A program made the translations under genes and the position numbers. A stretch of DNA of 64,000 bases, taken from Mytilus californianus. Lineage: Eukaryota; Mollusca; Bivalvia; Mytilida; Mytilidae. Within the stretch, counting starts at the first letter, position 1, and each line of letters opens with the position of its first letter. The notes under the pieces are model-generated. The model saw only the letters and a program-made list of their open reading frames with translations. It was not told where the DNA came from and did no database searches. Shown in pieces: positions 1-10,800 of this stretch. The stretch is taken from assembly GCF_021869535.1 (NCBI RefSeq), contig NW_026262723.1:84136324-84200323 (forward strand). The letters run 5' to 3'.

Positions 1-2050
1 AACCTATGTCGTGTTTAACACATATTTAGAATTGTGCAAGCGTCTTACCTGATGTTCGGTTTGACATTTTTATTGTATAAATTTCAAGATTTGTATAGTT
101 TAATCTAAGTAGACTGATATATGATTCATTCAACATCACAATCATATTTACTGATGAAGGATATCTGTTATCCGAAATATTTATAAATAATTACATTTAT
201 TGTTCCTTTTTTTGTTATTGGTGTTGTTGTGTACACTTTTTAGGCGTTTATATATATATAGTATATACGTTATATCTAGTGAGATCTACTAGCGGCTGAA
301 AAGTTTCATTTGTGAATTTAATACTGCGGATTATTTTCAAGGTATATGTCATCTAAACATCTGCAGGTATTGTACCATAAATACACAAACTACAGACATC
401 CCACGAAATGTTTCACGCAATTAGTTTCCAATTTATTTTGGTCATGAATGAAGCGATATGTGTGCGTATTAGAATTAGAATTAGAAAGCAACCCAACGAC
501 AAAAATAACCAAAAGGACATCTGGTGGGCATCACAACAGTCTTCAACAACAGACAGGACTGGTGTCTATACAATATGTCCGTCTTTTAAGTCGCCTCCCG
601 TCGTTGTGACCAAAGTTACCAGAAAAAAACGAAGTTTTGCCACCGAAATCAAATTTTCTCAATTGCAAAAATTATGAAGATATGACACTGACTAGTTTCT
701 TGACTTTACATAGGCACATGCAATGTAGTGGGTTAGACTATTTTTTATTTATATCTCAAACAAAATTTCCCCCTCCCGTTCAAAGGGATCACAAAAGAAT
801 AAACAAAGAAATTCAGTACATGAAAAGCATCTAATTTTAAAACAATAAACAAACAAATACAGGGACGACAATCCCGTAACAAAGAAAATAACAAATACTG
901 AAAGCAAGCTTAAATTACTAAATCTGTCAAGTTGTTTTATTTTTGTTTTTTATTAAATTATTGATTTTGTCATTCGAATAATTTGGTTTTAATTTGATAA
1001 AAGATCTTTGGTATTCTTTGTAAAATTATAAGATTTTGAATAAACAACTTCCTATTACCGAGAAGACTACATGTTGACTTCCTACAGATGCCTTTTGATG
1101 TTTTGTGTTGATGGGTTGCTATCTTAAATATCCTTTTATTCACATGGAAAGTCAGAACAATAACAATTTCATGATAGATTTTGAACTGAACCCCCCCCCC
1201 CCCCCCCTTATTTTATGAACTTTGAAATTCCTCCTAGCTCTAACAACGAAATTTTTCACGTAATTCATTTGACCAAGATACATTATCCTTAAACATATTT
1301 TCGTTGGCTCTAGTTTTCAAAATAGCTTATATATTTATCATATATTAACTTAATTCGATTGTATAAAGAACAGAAACGGGGAGATGTATACAAAGCAGAC
1401 ATAAAGACAGAAGGTAAGATTAAGGCATAATCACATGAAAATACTTTAGTTATATCATGAACATGACTACGCCAATGACTGTAAATAAAGATAGTTGACG
1501 ACTTTCATAATATTTATTACATTTTATAGTACATTAATAAACATGTTCTTTTGGAATCTGGTGAGTTCATAAGAGTTTATGGAAAGAAAGTATCTGTCTA
1601 ATTTCTATATATAAATCATCAATGAATTTATTTATCATTCACTTTGATAAATGATAAAAATACTTTTTTCATAATTCTTTGCAATATCTTTTTATGAAAA
1701 GAAGTCATAGTTCTCCCTCTCCTGTTTTTCTTTTGAAGCCAGAGCTTATGTAATTTTAACTGAACATTAATATATTACCTTTACATGTAATACATGTATT
1801 AACGGGATGTAATAGGCGATTGGTACAAATCGGAATAAGAAAGTTCTTTATGTTATTGAACGTATTGAACCACTATCTATCATATATGTGTGAATCTTGA
1901 CGATGATTAATTCCTGAGTATTTAACCAGTAGCCAATACGGACATACTTATGTTAAATATTGATATATCCTGCTTAATTCTTGTCCGACACACTTTTAAA
2001 AAGCGTTCAGTCACTATCTCCTGGAAAATGTATTACACTACTAGAATTCT
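1..2050. other. Intergenic AT-rich DNA, no gene recognised
   Basis: Short open frames occur here (for example 408-677) but they have low-complexity or repeat-like translations, no matching splice sites and no family motif. A run of 17 C occupies 1191-1207, a likely unstable homopolymer. I see no convincing exon on either strand. Confidence 0.5.
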
Positions 2051-2079
2051 AACTCTCAGTCATTAACTTTTAAAAAATT

Positions 2080-3011
2080 CTCTGAAACTGACATTTCAAA
2101 ATGCTTGATTTCTTGATTGACAACATATTTATTAAGTATAAATGAATTTTTTTTCAAGAAACAATCGACTTTCCCATGGGAACCAACTGTGTTCTTTCTC
2201 TTTCTTGCTGACTTGTTCCTTTATTCGTATGCTTCTGACTTCATACATGAGCTTCATAGGTGAATGAAAGAAGCTATCATCATCCTTTAACTTCACGTTC
2301 CGCTATACAGATGATCTTCTCTCATTAAATAATTTAAAGTGTGACGACTATGTTGAACGCATCTATCCCACCGAACTTGAAATAAAGGAAATAACAGATA
2401 CAGTTAAATCTCCATCATATCTTGACTAACGTCTATAAATTGCTAATGAGGGTCGGTTGAGAACAAAAAAAAAAATACCGTAGGAAATAAACGGAACTCT
2501 GATCTTGTGCACACAAAATGTAACGTTGGACATTTCGTTTTTGCGTAAAAATGGAATAATTAAGTGTTATAGTTCTTGATATTTTAAATTTCGGTTCCTT
2601 TTTTTCTTAATTTTCAAGTCTAATGTAATATATTCAACCAGAAATCACTATATTTGTATCGAACTGACCAGTCTACGTATTTATTTTCATGCTAATCTAT
2701 AGCAAAATCGAATTCGTACCAACATCGTGCGCAACGTCCCACCGTTTTTGGTGGGGTTCGTGTTGCTTAGTCTTTTGTTTTCTTTGTTGTGATTCATTAT
2801 CTGTTGTTTGTCTTTTGATCGTTTATCTTTTTTTTTTGCCATGGCATTGTCAATATAAAAATAAGAAATTTTAGTATAATTACAACTCTCCACCAGAGAC
2901 CAAATGACATAGAAGTTAACAGCTATAGGTCATTGTAAGGTCTTCAACAATGAGCAAATCAGTTTGTTTTCGAAGTATGAGTTTGAATATTCCTTTGGTA
3001 TCGTTCGACAC
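2080..3011 (+). mobile_element. Decayed Penelope-like retroelement (RT core and 3' region)
   Basis: Translation in broken frames gives Penelope-like reverse transcriptase motifs in the expected order: MLDFLIDNIF near 2101, PMGTNC near 2176, LLADLFLYSY near 2200, then the catalytic block FTFRYTDDLLSLNN with YTDD at 2304-2315, followed by ELEIKEITDT and SYLD at 2370-2425. At least three stops or shifts break the frame. After about 230 bases of degraded sequence, the 3' non-coding part from about 2740 (ggttcgtgttgct..., then tttgccatggcattgtca) matches the 3' ends found near 52.86, 57.06 and 58.50 kb. The insertion at 3022 splits this copy, and its continuation resumes at 4281. It is a dead remnant; the PLE assignment rests on remembered RT motifs and on the matching minus-strand copy at 18.2-19.2 kb. 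Confidence 0.75.
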
Positions 3012-4280
3012 TCTTTTAAATATGTATGTGAAGTTAGCAGCCGGTTTGTTATTCGATATTTAATATCCAACCGGCTGCTAGTAGTCGGTTCGATATTCAA
3101 ATTTTCTAAGTTGAAAGTAATACAAATTTAAATATTCGATAACATTAAAAGCATGATAGTCATAGTTAAAAGAGATGTAGGAAATTTTTTTGTGGCCCCT
3201 TCAAGTTATCGTAAATTCACGTTGTCCTCAAATATAAACCCTTATGTGAATCGCATATTTCTATTTATGAAATATAGATTTTTATCAATAAAATGCAACC
3301 AAAGATGTACTTTTAAAACATGATATTTCAAGAAACAAACAAAAAACGGACACTCAAGTAACATTTGAAAAAAAACGAATAGAAACAACTAGGGAATGCC
3401 GGAAAAAAAATTTGTTCGATTGACTTGATATTCAACATATATTCAGGTAAAAGGGCCCAGAGCGTTGACTAGACCTTCCTTATCTCTCAATCTTCATAAA
3501 ATTATGCATATATTTAGTTAATATATAGATACAAATGACATTAAGAGAAAATCGGGTACACTTCGTGTCTTCTATGTTTACGGAAGGTACAAAGTGCCAG
3601 TTTGATATTCAAAATATAATATAAATAATTATAAAGTTTTATGGACATTGAAAGACCAGAGGTATCACTGTCATTTCAGCGGTCTCCGAGAGGTTTTCAC
3701 TGTATATTTTTAATATCAAACTGGCACTCTGGGCCTTCCGCAAACATAGGAGACAAGAAGTGTACCCGAATTTCTCTTGATGTCTTTTGTATGCTCTGGG
3801 CCCTTTTACCTGAATATAATTATTTTGAATATCAAGTCAATCAAAATATTTTTTTTTCCGGCATTCCCTAGTTGTTTCGATTCATTTTTTCGAATGTTAC
3901 TTGAGTGTCCGTTTTTTGTTTGTTTCTTGAAATATCATGTTTTAAAAGTACATCTTTGATAAAAATCAATATTTCATAAATTGAAATATGCTATTCACAT
4001 AAGGGTTTATATTTGAGGACAACGTGAATTTACGATAACTTGAAGGGGCCACAAAAAAATTTCCTACATCTCTTTTAACTATGACTATGATGTTGTTAAT
4101 GTTATCGAATATTTAAATGTGTATTACTTTCAACTAAGAAAATTTGAATATCGAACCTGAGACTACGTACTATAACACATGTGTTATAGTAGTCTCAGAT
4201 CGAACCGACTACTAGCAGCTGGTTGGATATTGAATATCGAATAACGGAGCGGTCGCTAACTTCACATACATCTTTTAAAT
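3012..4280. mobile_element. Foldback DNA transposon, long inverted arms, 10-bp TSD
   Basis: The arms (about 3022-3610 and 3711-4270) are reverse complements along nearly their whole length, with a loop of about 100 bases. Outer termini are tgtatgtgaagttagc and its complement. The 10-mer TCTTTTAAAT flanks the element at 3012-3021 and 4271-4280, as a target-site duplication. The sequence flanking the element (ggtatcgttcgacac... and gcggatacgaaa...) is joined without it in the related repeat at 58.63-58.70 kb, which acts as an empty site. The left arm carries about 73 extra bases (near 3465-3538) and about 14 near 3286-3300; the right arm carries a 42-bp hairpin. There is no transposase; small open frames inside are incidental. 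TSD length and architecture resemble foldback or Mutator-type elements. Confidence 0.85.
4150..4205. mobile_element. 42-bp hairpin insertion with 7-bp direct repeats
   Basis: Positions 4157-4198 form an almost perfect palindrome (ctgagacta...tagtctcag with inner ctataacac/gtgttatag; only a 4-base cgta bulge in the left half). It is flanked by ATCGAAC at 4150-4156 and again at 4199-4205. The partner arm of the surrounding foldback (near 3080-3115) has a single ATCGAAC complement and no hairpin, so this is an insertion plus target duplication in one arm rather than an ancestral sequence. Confidence 0.8.
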
Positions 4281-4436
4281 GCCACCTGTTTGCGGATACG
4301 AAAAAAAATATCAATTTTTCAAGTTTGATTAATCGTTTAACTGATAATTTTCAAACGTACAGCGAAAAATAATACATTTTAGGAAATTCCAATGACATTC
4401 CTAAATGGCGCGTTCTTAGAGAAGCAGCAAATACTA
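4281..4436 (+). repeat. Continuation of the composite repeat split by the foldback
   Basis: The sequence from gcggatacg through ttttaggaaat and cctaaatgg is shared with 58.66-58.79 kb at high similarity. It shows that the foldback landed inside a pre-existing dispersed repeat downstream of the PLE 3' end. Confidence 0.7.
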
Positions 4437-4850
4437 GTTTTCAATTGACCAGACCGAACCAACGACTTCCCGCACTCGAGGTGAGTACGATACCACCGAT
4501 GCAGGCATAATTGATAAAATATAGTTGCTAACTGACTTCAGATAAGCAGAATGGAACTATGTGATTCCAATGCGTCATATTGGCCACCTACTCAACAATA
4601 AATGATCGTTCAGGTTTGTAGACGTTCTTCATAACAATAACTCCCAACCTCCTCTAAACTAAGATTTTCTTGTTGTTTCAGAAAAGATCTAAGAAAATCA
4701 ACCAATCAGAATCTTAGATTTACCTTTCGTGTCCATGCTTTTTTCTTCTTATCAGAATCCCCCCCCCCCCCCTTTTATCAAAAAAAAAAGAAAGAAAAAA
4801 AAAGGATTCTATACATCATTCCTACAAAGTTTGGTATGAATAGCTTAATA
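4437..4850 (-). repeat. tRNA-derived SINE-like repeat, copy 1
   Basis: Read on the minus strand, the segment near 4450-4505 has a tRNA-like head: an A-box-like ggtggtatcgtactc and a B-box-like ggttcggtc. The body (gagaagcagcaaat..., cacctactcaacaataa, ataactcccaa, aatcagaatc, catcattcctacaa) is shared with 59.24-59.68 kb. A C-run at 4759-4772 and an A-rich stretch interrupt it. The tRNA-like part is too degenerate to be a working tRNA. Confidence 0.55.
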
Positions 4851-4972
4851 TAATGTGAGAAGATAAAAATGTGCCTTTGTTGCTGTGACATGATTTCCAA
4901 TAAAACAAATATCCACAAAAACAACAAATGACAAGGAAACTGTCAAGGGTGTACACAACTACAGATCACAAT

Positions 4973-5135
4973 GGGCAAAACCAACACTTCATATTATATT
5001 GGCAAAACCAACACTTCATGTTATATTGGCAAAACCAACACTTCATATTATATTGGCAAAACCAACACTTCATATTATATTGGCAAAACCAACACTTCAT
5101 ATTATATTGACAAAACCAACACTTCATATTATATT
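4973..5135 (+). repeat. 27-bp minisatellite, about six copies
   Basis: The unit ggcaaaaccaacacttcata plus ttatatt repeats head to tail with almost no divergence (one t/g change, one g/a change). Because 27 is divisible by three, it stays open in more than one frame and gives a nine-residue repeat (WQNQHFILY), but there is no supporting gene structure. Confidence 0.9.
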
Positions 5136-6522
5136 CAGGTAGAAATTAATAAAAGGATCTGGGGTAACAAAATGTGAAAAATTGGAAATAAGAAAACATA
5201 TATTTAATGCTAAAAGCAGTAAAGGAAAAACAAAAATATGTTAGACGAACAACCAAGACAGCCACTGCACTAGACTACAGGATTCTGGCTTGTAATAAAA
5301 ACATACAGAAAGTGGCGATATTAAATATGTTTGTAAGCCATCCACTCCTCCCCAACCTGGGACAGTGGTTTAATAGCGAAACATTAGCTAATACAATGAT
5401 TAGAGAGGAAATATACTTTTTGTTGAAAATATATGTACAGTCATGTACATTCGTTTTATTCATGACATCACAAATAGCAATAATTTTGTTTGCACAAAAA
5501 TGTCATTGAGAACAGGTAAATTTCCATTGTTTTTTTTGAACAGGAAACAAGAGTGCATGCATTGACAAACAAATCTTTTCACAAAATGTTTGTTATAACA
5601 TTGAACATCTCTGACTTGAATATTTACTTTAGTGGACGTTTGCTCTATGTTTCATAGGCCTTAATTTGGTTGAAATCCAGATGATTTTGTCAAATTTGGC
5701 AAAAATTCCTATTTTTGGCCTCTTAGGAATGTAAGACTTAATGATGTAAAATAAACCTTTAAATGACTATGCCAAAATGTTGATGAAACTGACCATGCAG
5801 ACACTGAGAGATTCCAGGATCACTTTGTGTTACCTTCATGACTTTCAACAAAGACGCAACAAAAATATCAACCCCCAATTTCAACTTAAATATACACCAA
5901 CACCTAAATATGTTTACCAACCGATCAAATTAAATCAAGATTGATTGAAGAGGGTTTTCCCCATCACCAGTTCTCTAAATTTTATATTATTGCCATGTGG
6001 TTTCGAAACATATTTTTCTCAATTGGCTGAACAGAATCTAATATTGCCTCTGATATTTATGTGTTTATCTGATACAGAAACAAATGTCAAAGTATATTCA
6101 TGTGTATACGTGCATGTTCAATCCAATATCTTCAGATGACACATTGATCTTTCTGACATTTCTGGTTTATGTTAGAATCAACTGAGGCTTATTTATTTGA
6201 TAAATTACTCTTAAAAGGCTTTTTTTAAACTTAAATATTAGTAGATTCAGAAAAGATAAACCTGGATGAACACTGCAAAGTAGTGGCAGTAGTTCACACA
6301 ACCCTATATGGGCCAGGAGAGTTAAACAAATAAACCATGTGTAATTACTCAGAAAATGAGAAAAACTGAAAACAAAAACATAAATACAACACTATAGTTT
6401 TATCATCATTTTTTTTTAGCATAATGGCAAACATTATAACATAGTATGTGTTCAAATTTTAAAGACTGTTGAATTTGTTAATATCAAAAATCAAGTGACA
6501 TACTTGTCCTTAAATTTCTTTC
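5136..6522. other. Intergenic; probable dispersed repeat remnant at 5180-5400
   Basis: The stretch gtttgtaagccatccactcc...cccaacctgggacagtgg near 5328-5368 looks to me like a fragment of a repeat common in mussel genomes (from memory, unverified). The rest has no recognisable gene. Confidence 0.3.
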
Positions 6523-7048
6523 CTATTGTTTTTGTCTTTTCACTTTTCCCTTTTGCTCTTTTTTAATTAAGCCTCGTTTTGACAATTTCCTCTTTGGATT
6601 CTTTGTAATGGCCATTTTGTCATAAGCATTATAGTGTGTAACTTTTGGTTTTTCCCCTTTTCCAGAGCCAAGACAATTTCTATCTTTTTTCAATACAGTT
6701 TTAACTGGGTATCTTTGTCCTTGACCTTCTGATCCTAATCCTTCTCTGCCATCCCAACCACTTTTTAACATAATCTTGTAACCTTTATTAGAGGATGGAA
6801 TAAGAAATGGATCGTACTTTGCTTTCTTTTTAGAGTTAAATATATGAACCATGGAGCTTTCATGATTTTTTACAGAACTTTTAGTGAATTTCTGTTTAAA
6901 AACATCACAATAAAACGATTCACTGTCTTGATGATTTTCCTCTTGAAAATTTCCCAGAGTTGATCCTGGTTTCCATGTATCAATGAACTTTGATATATTT
7001 GTATTATGAATTACATTTCTATTACTTTCAATTACATTTAGATATTTG
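6523..7048 (-). CDS. GPANK1: GPANK1-like G-patch protein, C-terminal exon (partial)
   Basis: The minus-strand frame is open from a stop just upstream of 7053 down to TAG at 6523-6525. It holds a full G-patch: GYKIMLKSGWDGREGLG, then GQGQRYPVKTVLKKDRNCLG, then KVTHYNAYDK, an order I recognise from GPANK1 (G-patch and ankyrin protein 1). N-terminal to it, FYCDVFKQKF...KNHESSMVHIFN resembles the family's zinc-finger-like segment, but the expected second Cys of CDVC is Phe. The tail is lysine-rich (RKLSKRG, KGKVKRQ), so a nuclear RNA-related role is plausible from the family. A possible acceptor (aataatccag) at 7049-7051 is weak in pyrimidines; upstream ankyrin exons were not found. If translation began at the first in-frame ATG, the product would be 109 residues. 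Confidence 0.7.
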
Positions 7049-7785
7049 CTGGATTATTTTAAACATCTTGGTTTTTCTGATAATTTCACACATCATGCAT
7101 ATGCACTTGTAAATTGTATTTTTTCCTACATTTTGTATGCACTTGGTACTTTTTTTTTACTTTATTAACATTTTATGTGTGTAAAAAAAAAGATAACATT
7201 CATTAATACGTGCTTCATTAATTGTAATCATTATAGTATGTTATGTAATCTCTATTTGTATTTATTTTATTAATTAATGTTTTCTCATGCATACATAAGA
7301 AATCTAAAAATTAAATTCAATACCAATTTATTGCCATGATTGACATATAATTTGTAAATATGTTATTTTAGCAATAAACAACAATTTTAGCCTCAGAATA
7401 TTTCCTTTCACTTAACTAATTTTGAATGTCCCTTGATAAAAATGCCAAAGGCAATATTTATTTTTAACCATCATATCTGTTCAGATGGATACTATTTAAA
7501 CACTTTCACTAAAATTTTAATACAGCAGTCAAAACATACAAGAATGAAGTCCAAAATACTAGACAATTTTGACTTGCCAAAAGACCAGTTTGAAAATTTA
7601 ATAAAAGTAAAATGCTATCATTGCTTTTTTGTAAAAAAAAAGGAAGTTTGAAAGTTACTTTAAATTTTGGGACTCACATGAGGTAAATAAGAAAACCTTT
7701 CTTAATTTTTTGAAGTTTTTAAAAATGAAATATATATTCTTTTATATATCTATATATCTTTACAAAAAATGTTTCCCCATAAAAA
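7049..7785. other. No gene assigned
   Basis: A 72-codon plus-strand open frame at 7433-7651 has a non-repetitive translation (LDNFDLPKDQFENL) but no recognised family and no clear acceptor or donor. I do not call it. T-rich and A-rich runs are frequent. Confidence 0.3.
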
Positions 7786-8035
7786 TAAAAAATGCTTCGC
7801 TGATCGCCTGATAAGAGCGCAGAGGTCCAACCCTAAACAGTTGGGGCAAGTTTGGCTACAATATTCAAGCTTGATACTGTCTGAATTTGGATTGTGATTA
7901 AATTTTTGACATAATATAGGTTTCTGACACAAAATAAATGTGGTCAAAGATCTTAAAAATTTGAAATGGGACATTTAATTTACCTAGAATGGTCTAATAT
8001 CCAAAATCTAACAACATGGTTAGATTCAGCATATA
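7786..8035 (+). repeat. Head module of a composite repeat (cgcagaggtccaaccctgaacagttgggg)
   Basis: The sequence from tgcttcgctgatcg through aacagttggggcaag, ttgatactg and tttctgacacaaaataaatgtggtc recurs at 61478-61640, 62126-62290 and 62711-62880. All copies are in the same orientation, so this is the 5' head of a dispersed family that is repeated in tandem at the window's end. Confidence 0.8.
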
Positions 8036-9215
8036 AATAAATGTGGATAGTGTCCACATGTGGACACAGATGATGCCCCCGCTTGCATATCATATAGTTA
8101 TAAAGGGACATAACTGAAGAACGGTAAAAGTGACGCTACCCAAATTTGAACTTGATCTGAGTTTTGTGGCAATAAGCATTGTGTGTAAGTCTCATAACAT
8201 TTGGTTGAGGCTAACTTAAGTAGAGAACAGAAACTAAAAATTCAGGAATTTTTCCATTTGTAAACACGCATAACTCTAGAACAGTTGTGTATAAGTTTTA
8301 TAACATTTGGTTGAGACAAACTAAAGTTAGAGAAGGGAAATGAAAAATTCAGCAATTTTTATGTTTATAAAGGGACATAACTCAAGAATGGTAAAAGTGT
8401 CGCCAACAAATTTCGTACTTAATCTGTATTATGTAGTAATAAGCAATGTGTATAAGTTTCATAACATTTGGTTGAGGCAAACTTAAGTTAGAAAACGGAA
8501 ACAAAAAAATTGTACTTTATCTTAGTTTTGTGGTAATGAATATTGTGTATAGGTTTCATAATGTTTGGTTGGGGCAAACTTAAGTTACAGAATGGAAACT
8601 AAAAATTTTGCAATCTTTCGATTTATAAAGTGGCATAACTCAATAATGGTTAATTAAAAGTGACACTACCCAAATTCAACTTGATCTGTGTTTTAACAGT
8701 GGAAGTCAAAATTAAACATTGCATTTTATAAAGCATTGAATGTAGTTGATTCAACTATAATCATGGACAAAGGAAGATCACTCCAATTTTAAAAATTACT
8801 TGATATTTAGAAGAAAATAAAAATTTTGCAATTTTTCCATTTATAAAGGGGCATTACTCTAGAACGGTAAAAGTGACGCCACCAAAATTCAAATTTGATC
8901 TGTGTTTTGTGGTAATAAGCATCGTGTATTAGTTTCATAACATTTGGTTGAGGCAAACTTAAGTTAGAGAACGGAAACTAAAAATGTTGCAATGTTTCCA
9001 TTTATAAAGGGGCATAACTCTAGAACGGTTAAAGTGACACCACCAAAATTCAAACTTGATCTGTGTTTTGTGGTAATAAGCATTGTGTATAAAATTTATA
9101 ACATTTGGCTGAGGCAAACTCAAGTTAGAAAACGCAAACCAATTTTGGGACGTACGTACAGACGGACAAGGGTAAAACTTAATGCCCCACCGCTATGGCG
9201 GAGGCATAAAAAACA
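8036..9215 (+). repeat. Degenerate tandem array, about 150-165 bp period
   Basis: About seven diverged copies of a unit containing ataaaggggcataactctagaacggtaaaagtg, ttgatctgtgttttgtggtaataagcat and aacatttggttgaggcaaacttaagttag. The last unit runs into a terminal segment, ggacgtacgtacagacggacaa...atgccccaccgctatggcggaggcataaaa, typical of the 3' end of a bivalve dispersed element; a similar end occurs at 17860-17942. An 18-bp palindrome, gtgtccacatgtggacac, lies at 8048-8065. Open frames through it are not genes. Confidence 0.8.
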
Positions 9216-9533
9216 CCAAAAATTAAATTTAGTTGAAATCGAACGAAGTTTAATTTTGGACCCTTCAAACCTTAAATTGGCTTATTTCAAAACAGGGCCC
9301 AAAATAAAAAAATCTAAATGCATAATAAGATTCAGCATATCATACTGCCGCAATAATTCAGTTTTTGATGATAGCAAACAAAGTTTAATTTTGGACCCTT
9401 TTGACCTCAATGTAGACCAATTTAAAAATGGGGCCCAATATCCAAAAAAATAACACAAGGTTGGAACCCCCAAAAATTAAAGACTTTAGATTAATCCCAT
9501 TGAAATTGGTTAAAAGATTTGTATTTATTTTCA
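9216..9533 (+). repeat. Internal module of the composite repeat (ttaattttggaccc units)
   Basis: Two diverged copies of aaagtttaattttggaccctt are followed by ggggcccaa blocks near 9300 and 9430. The phrase agattcagcatat occurs at 9330 and at 8018, on both sides of the 8.04-9.2 kb array, suggesting the array may have inserted into or duplicated within this family. Confidence 0.5.
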
Positions 9534-10225
9534 ATTGAAGATTTCTTGTTATTCCGCAATACTATGCAATTGAAGATTTCTTGCTATTGTGCAATACTGT
9601 GCAATTGAAGATTTCTTGCTATTGCGCAATACTGTGCTATTGCTCAATATTGTGCAATTGAAGATTTCTTGCTATTGCGCAATACCATGCTATTGTGCAA
9701 TACTGTGTTGTTGCACAATACTGTGCTATTGCGCAATTGAAAATTTCTTGCTGTAGCGCAATACTGTGCAATTGAAAATTTCTTGCTATATCGCAATACT
9801 GTGTGCTTTTGAGAAATACTGTGCAATTGAAGATTTCTTGATATTGCGCAATACTGTGATATTGTGAAATACTGTGCTCTTGCGCAATACTGAGATATTG
9901 TGAAATACTGTGCTCTTGCGCAATATTGTGCTATTGTGCAATTGAAGATTTCTTGCTATTGCGCAATACTGTGCTATTGCTCAATACTGTGCAATTGAAG
10001 ATTTCTTGCTATTGCGCAATACTGTAATATTGCTCAATACTATAATATTGCTCAATACTGTGTAATTGAAGATTTCTTGCTATTGCGCAATACTGTGCTA
10101 TTGCGCAAAACTGTGCAATTGAAGATTTCTTGCTATTGCCCAATACTGTGGTATTGTACAATAATGTGCTATTGCGCGATACTGTGCAATTGAAGATTTC
10201 GTGCTATTGCGCAAAATTGTGCAAT
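9534..10225 (+). repeat. Nested minisatellite of ttgcgcaatactgtg and caattgaagatttcttgc
   Basis: Roughly a dozen copies of caattgaagatttcttgct alternate with variable numbers of a 17-18 bp unit, tattgcgcaatactgtgc. Both units centre on self-complementary cores (ttgcgcaa, caattg). The spacing between the longer units is irregular (about 34 to 110 bases), so this is an array of arrays. The open frames on the minus strand here are by-products. Confidence 0.9.
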
Positions 10226-10259
10226 TATTTGAAATTTCACAAATTCTGAAGAAAAAAAA

Positions 10260-10800
10260 TATGAACCCCCCAAAAAAATTGGAAAACCCCCTCCCCCCAA
10301 CTTTTTGACCCCCTCTTGGATTAATTACCCCCTAACTCAATCCCATCCTTCCCTTTATGGTATGTAACCTTGTAGTACAATTTTAGAGAGATCCATACAC
10401 TTAAACACAAGTCATTGTCTGGAAACTAGAAAAATGCTTATTTTTGGCCCCTTTTTGCCCCTAATTCCTGAACGCTTGGGGCAATTACCCACAAACTCAA
10501 TCCCACCCTTCCCTTTGTAATATGGAACCTTGTGGTACAATTTCAGTGAGATCCCAACACTAACACACCAGTTATTGTCCGGTCACTACAAAAATGCTTG
10601 TTTTTGGCCCCTAATTCCTAAATTATAAGCATGGTAAGTACCATAACCCCCAAAATCAATTCCAACCTTCCTTTTGTGGTATTGAACCATCTGGTAAAAT
10701 TTCTTAGAGATGCATTCACTTAAACTAAAGTTATTGTCTAGAAACCAAATGTGTCTTAGGACGACGACGACGACGACGACATCATAGCATTATACGAGCG
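10260..10800 (+). repeat. 145-bp monomer array and 3' end of composite repeat
   Basis: About three diverged monomers contain ccaaactcaatcccaccttccctttgtggtatggaacc, atttcagagagatcc, and ttattgtctggaaacta...atgcttgtttttggcccc. The same monomers fill 62.4-64 kb. The array ends with gacgacgacgacgacgacgac at about 10761-10780 and the compact palindrome ttatacgagcggtcatataa, which looks like a terminal signal of the element. Confidence 0.8.

Noticed and set aside
4928..5177. Open frames of 60-68 codons in two frames
   Set aside because: They are produced by the 27-bp minisatellite; no start context, splice sites or homology.
5207..5509. 100-codon plus-strand open frame
   Set aside because: It overlaps sequence that looks like a dispersed mussel repeat, has no recognised domain, and an opposite-strand frame is equally open.
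7433..7651. 72-codon plus-strand frame with non-repetitive translation
   Set aside because: No family recognised and no splice or promoter support; kept only as a note in the intergenic entry.
9534..10225. CRISPR-like array
   Set aside because: Repeats and spacers are both repetitive, spacing is irregular, and the genome is eukaryotic.
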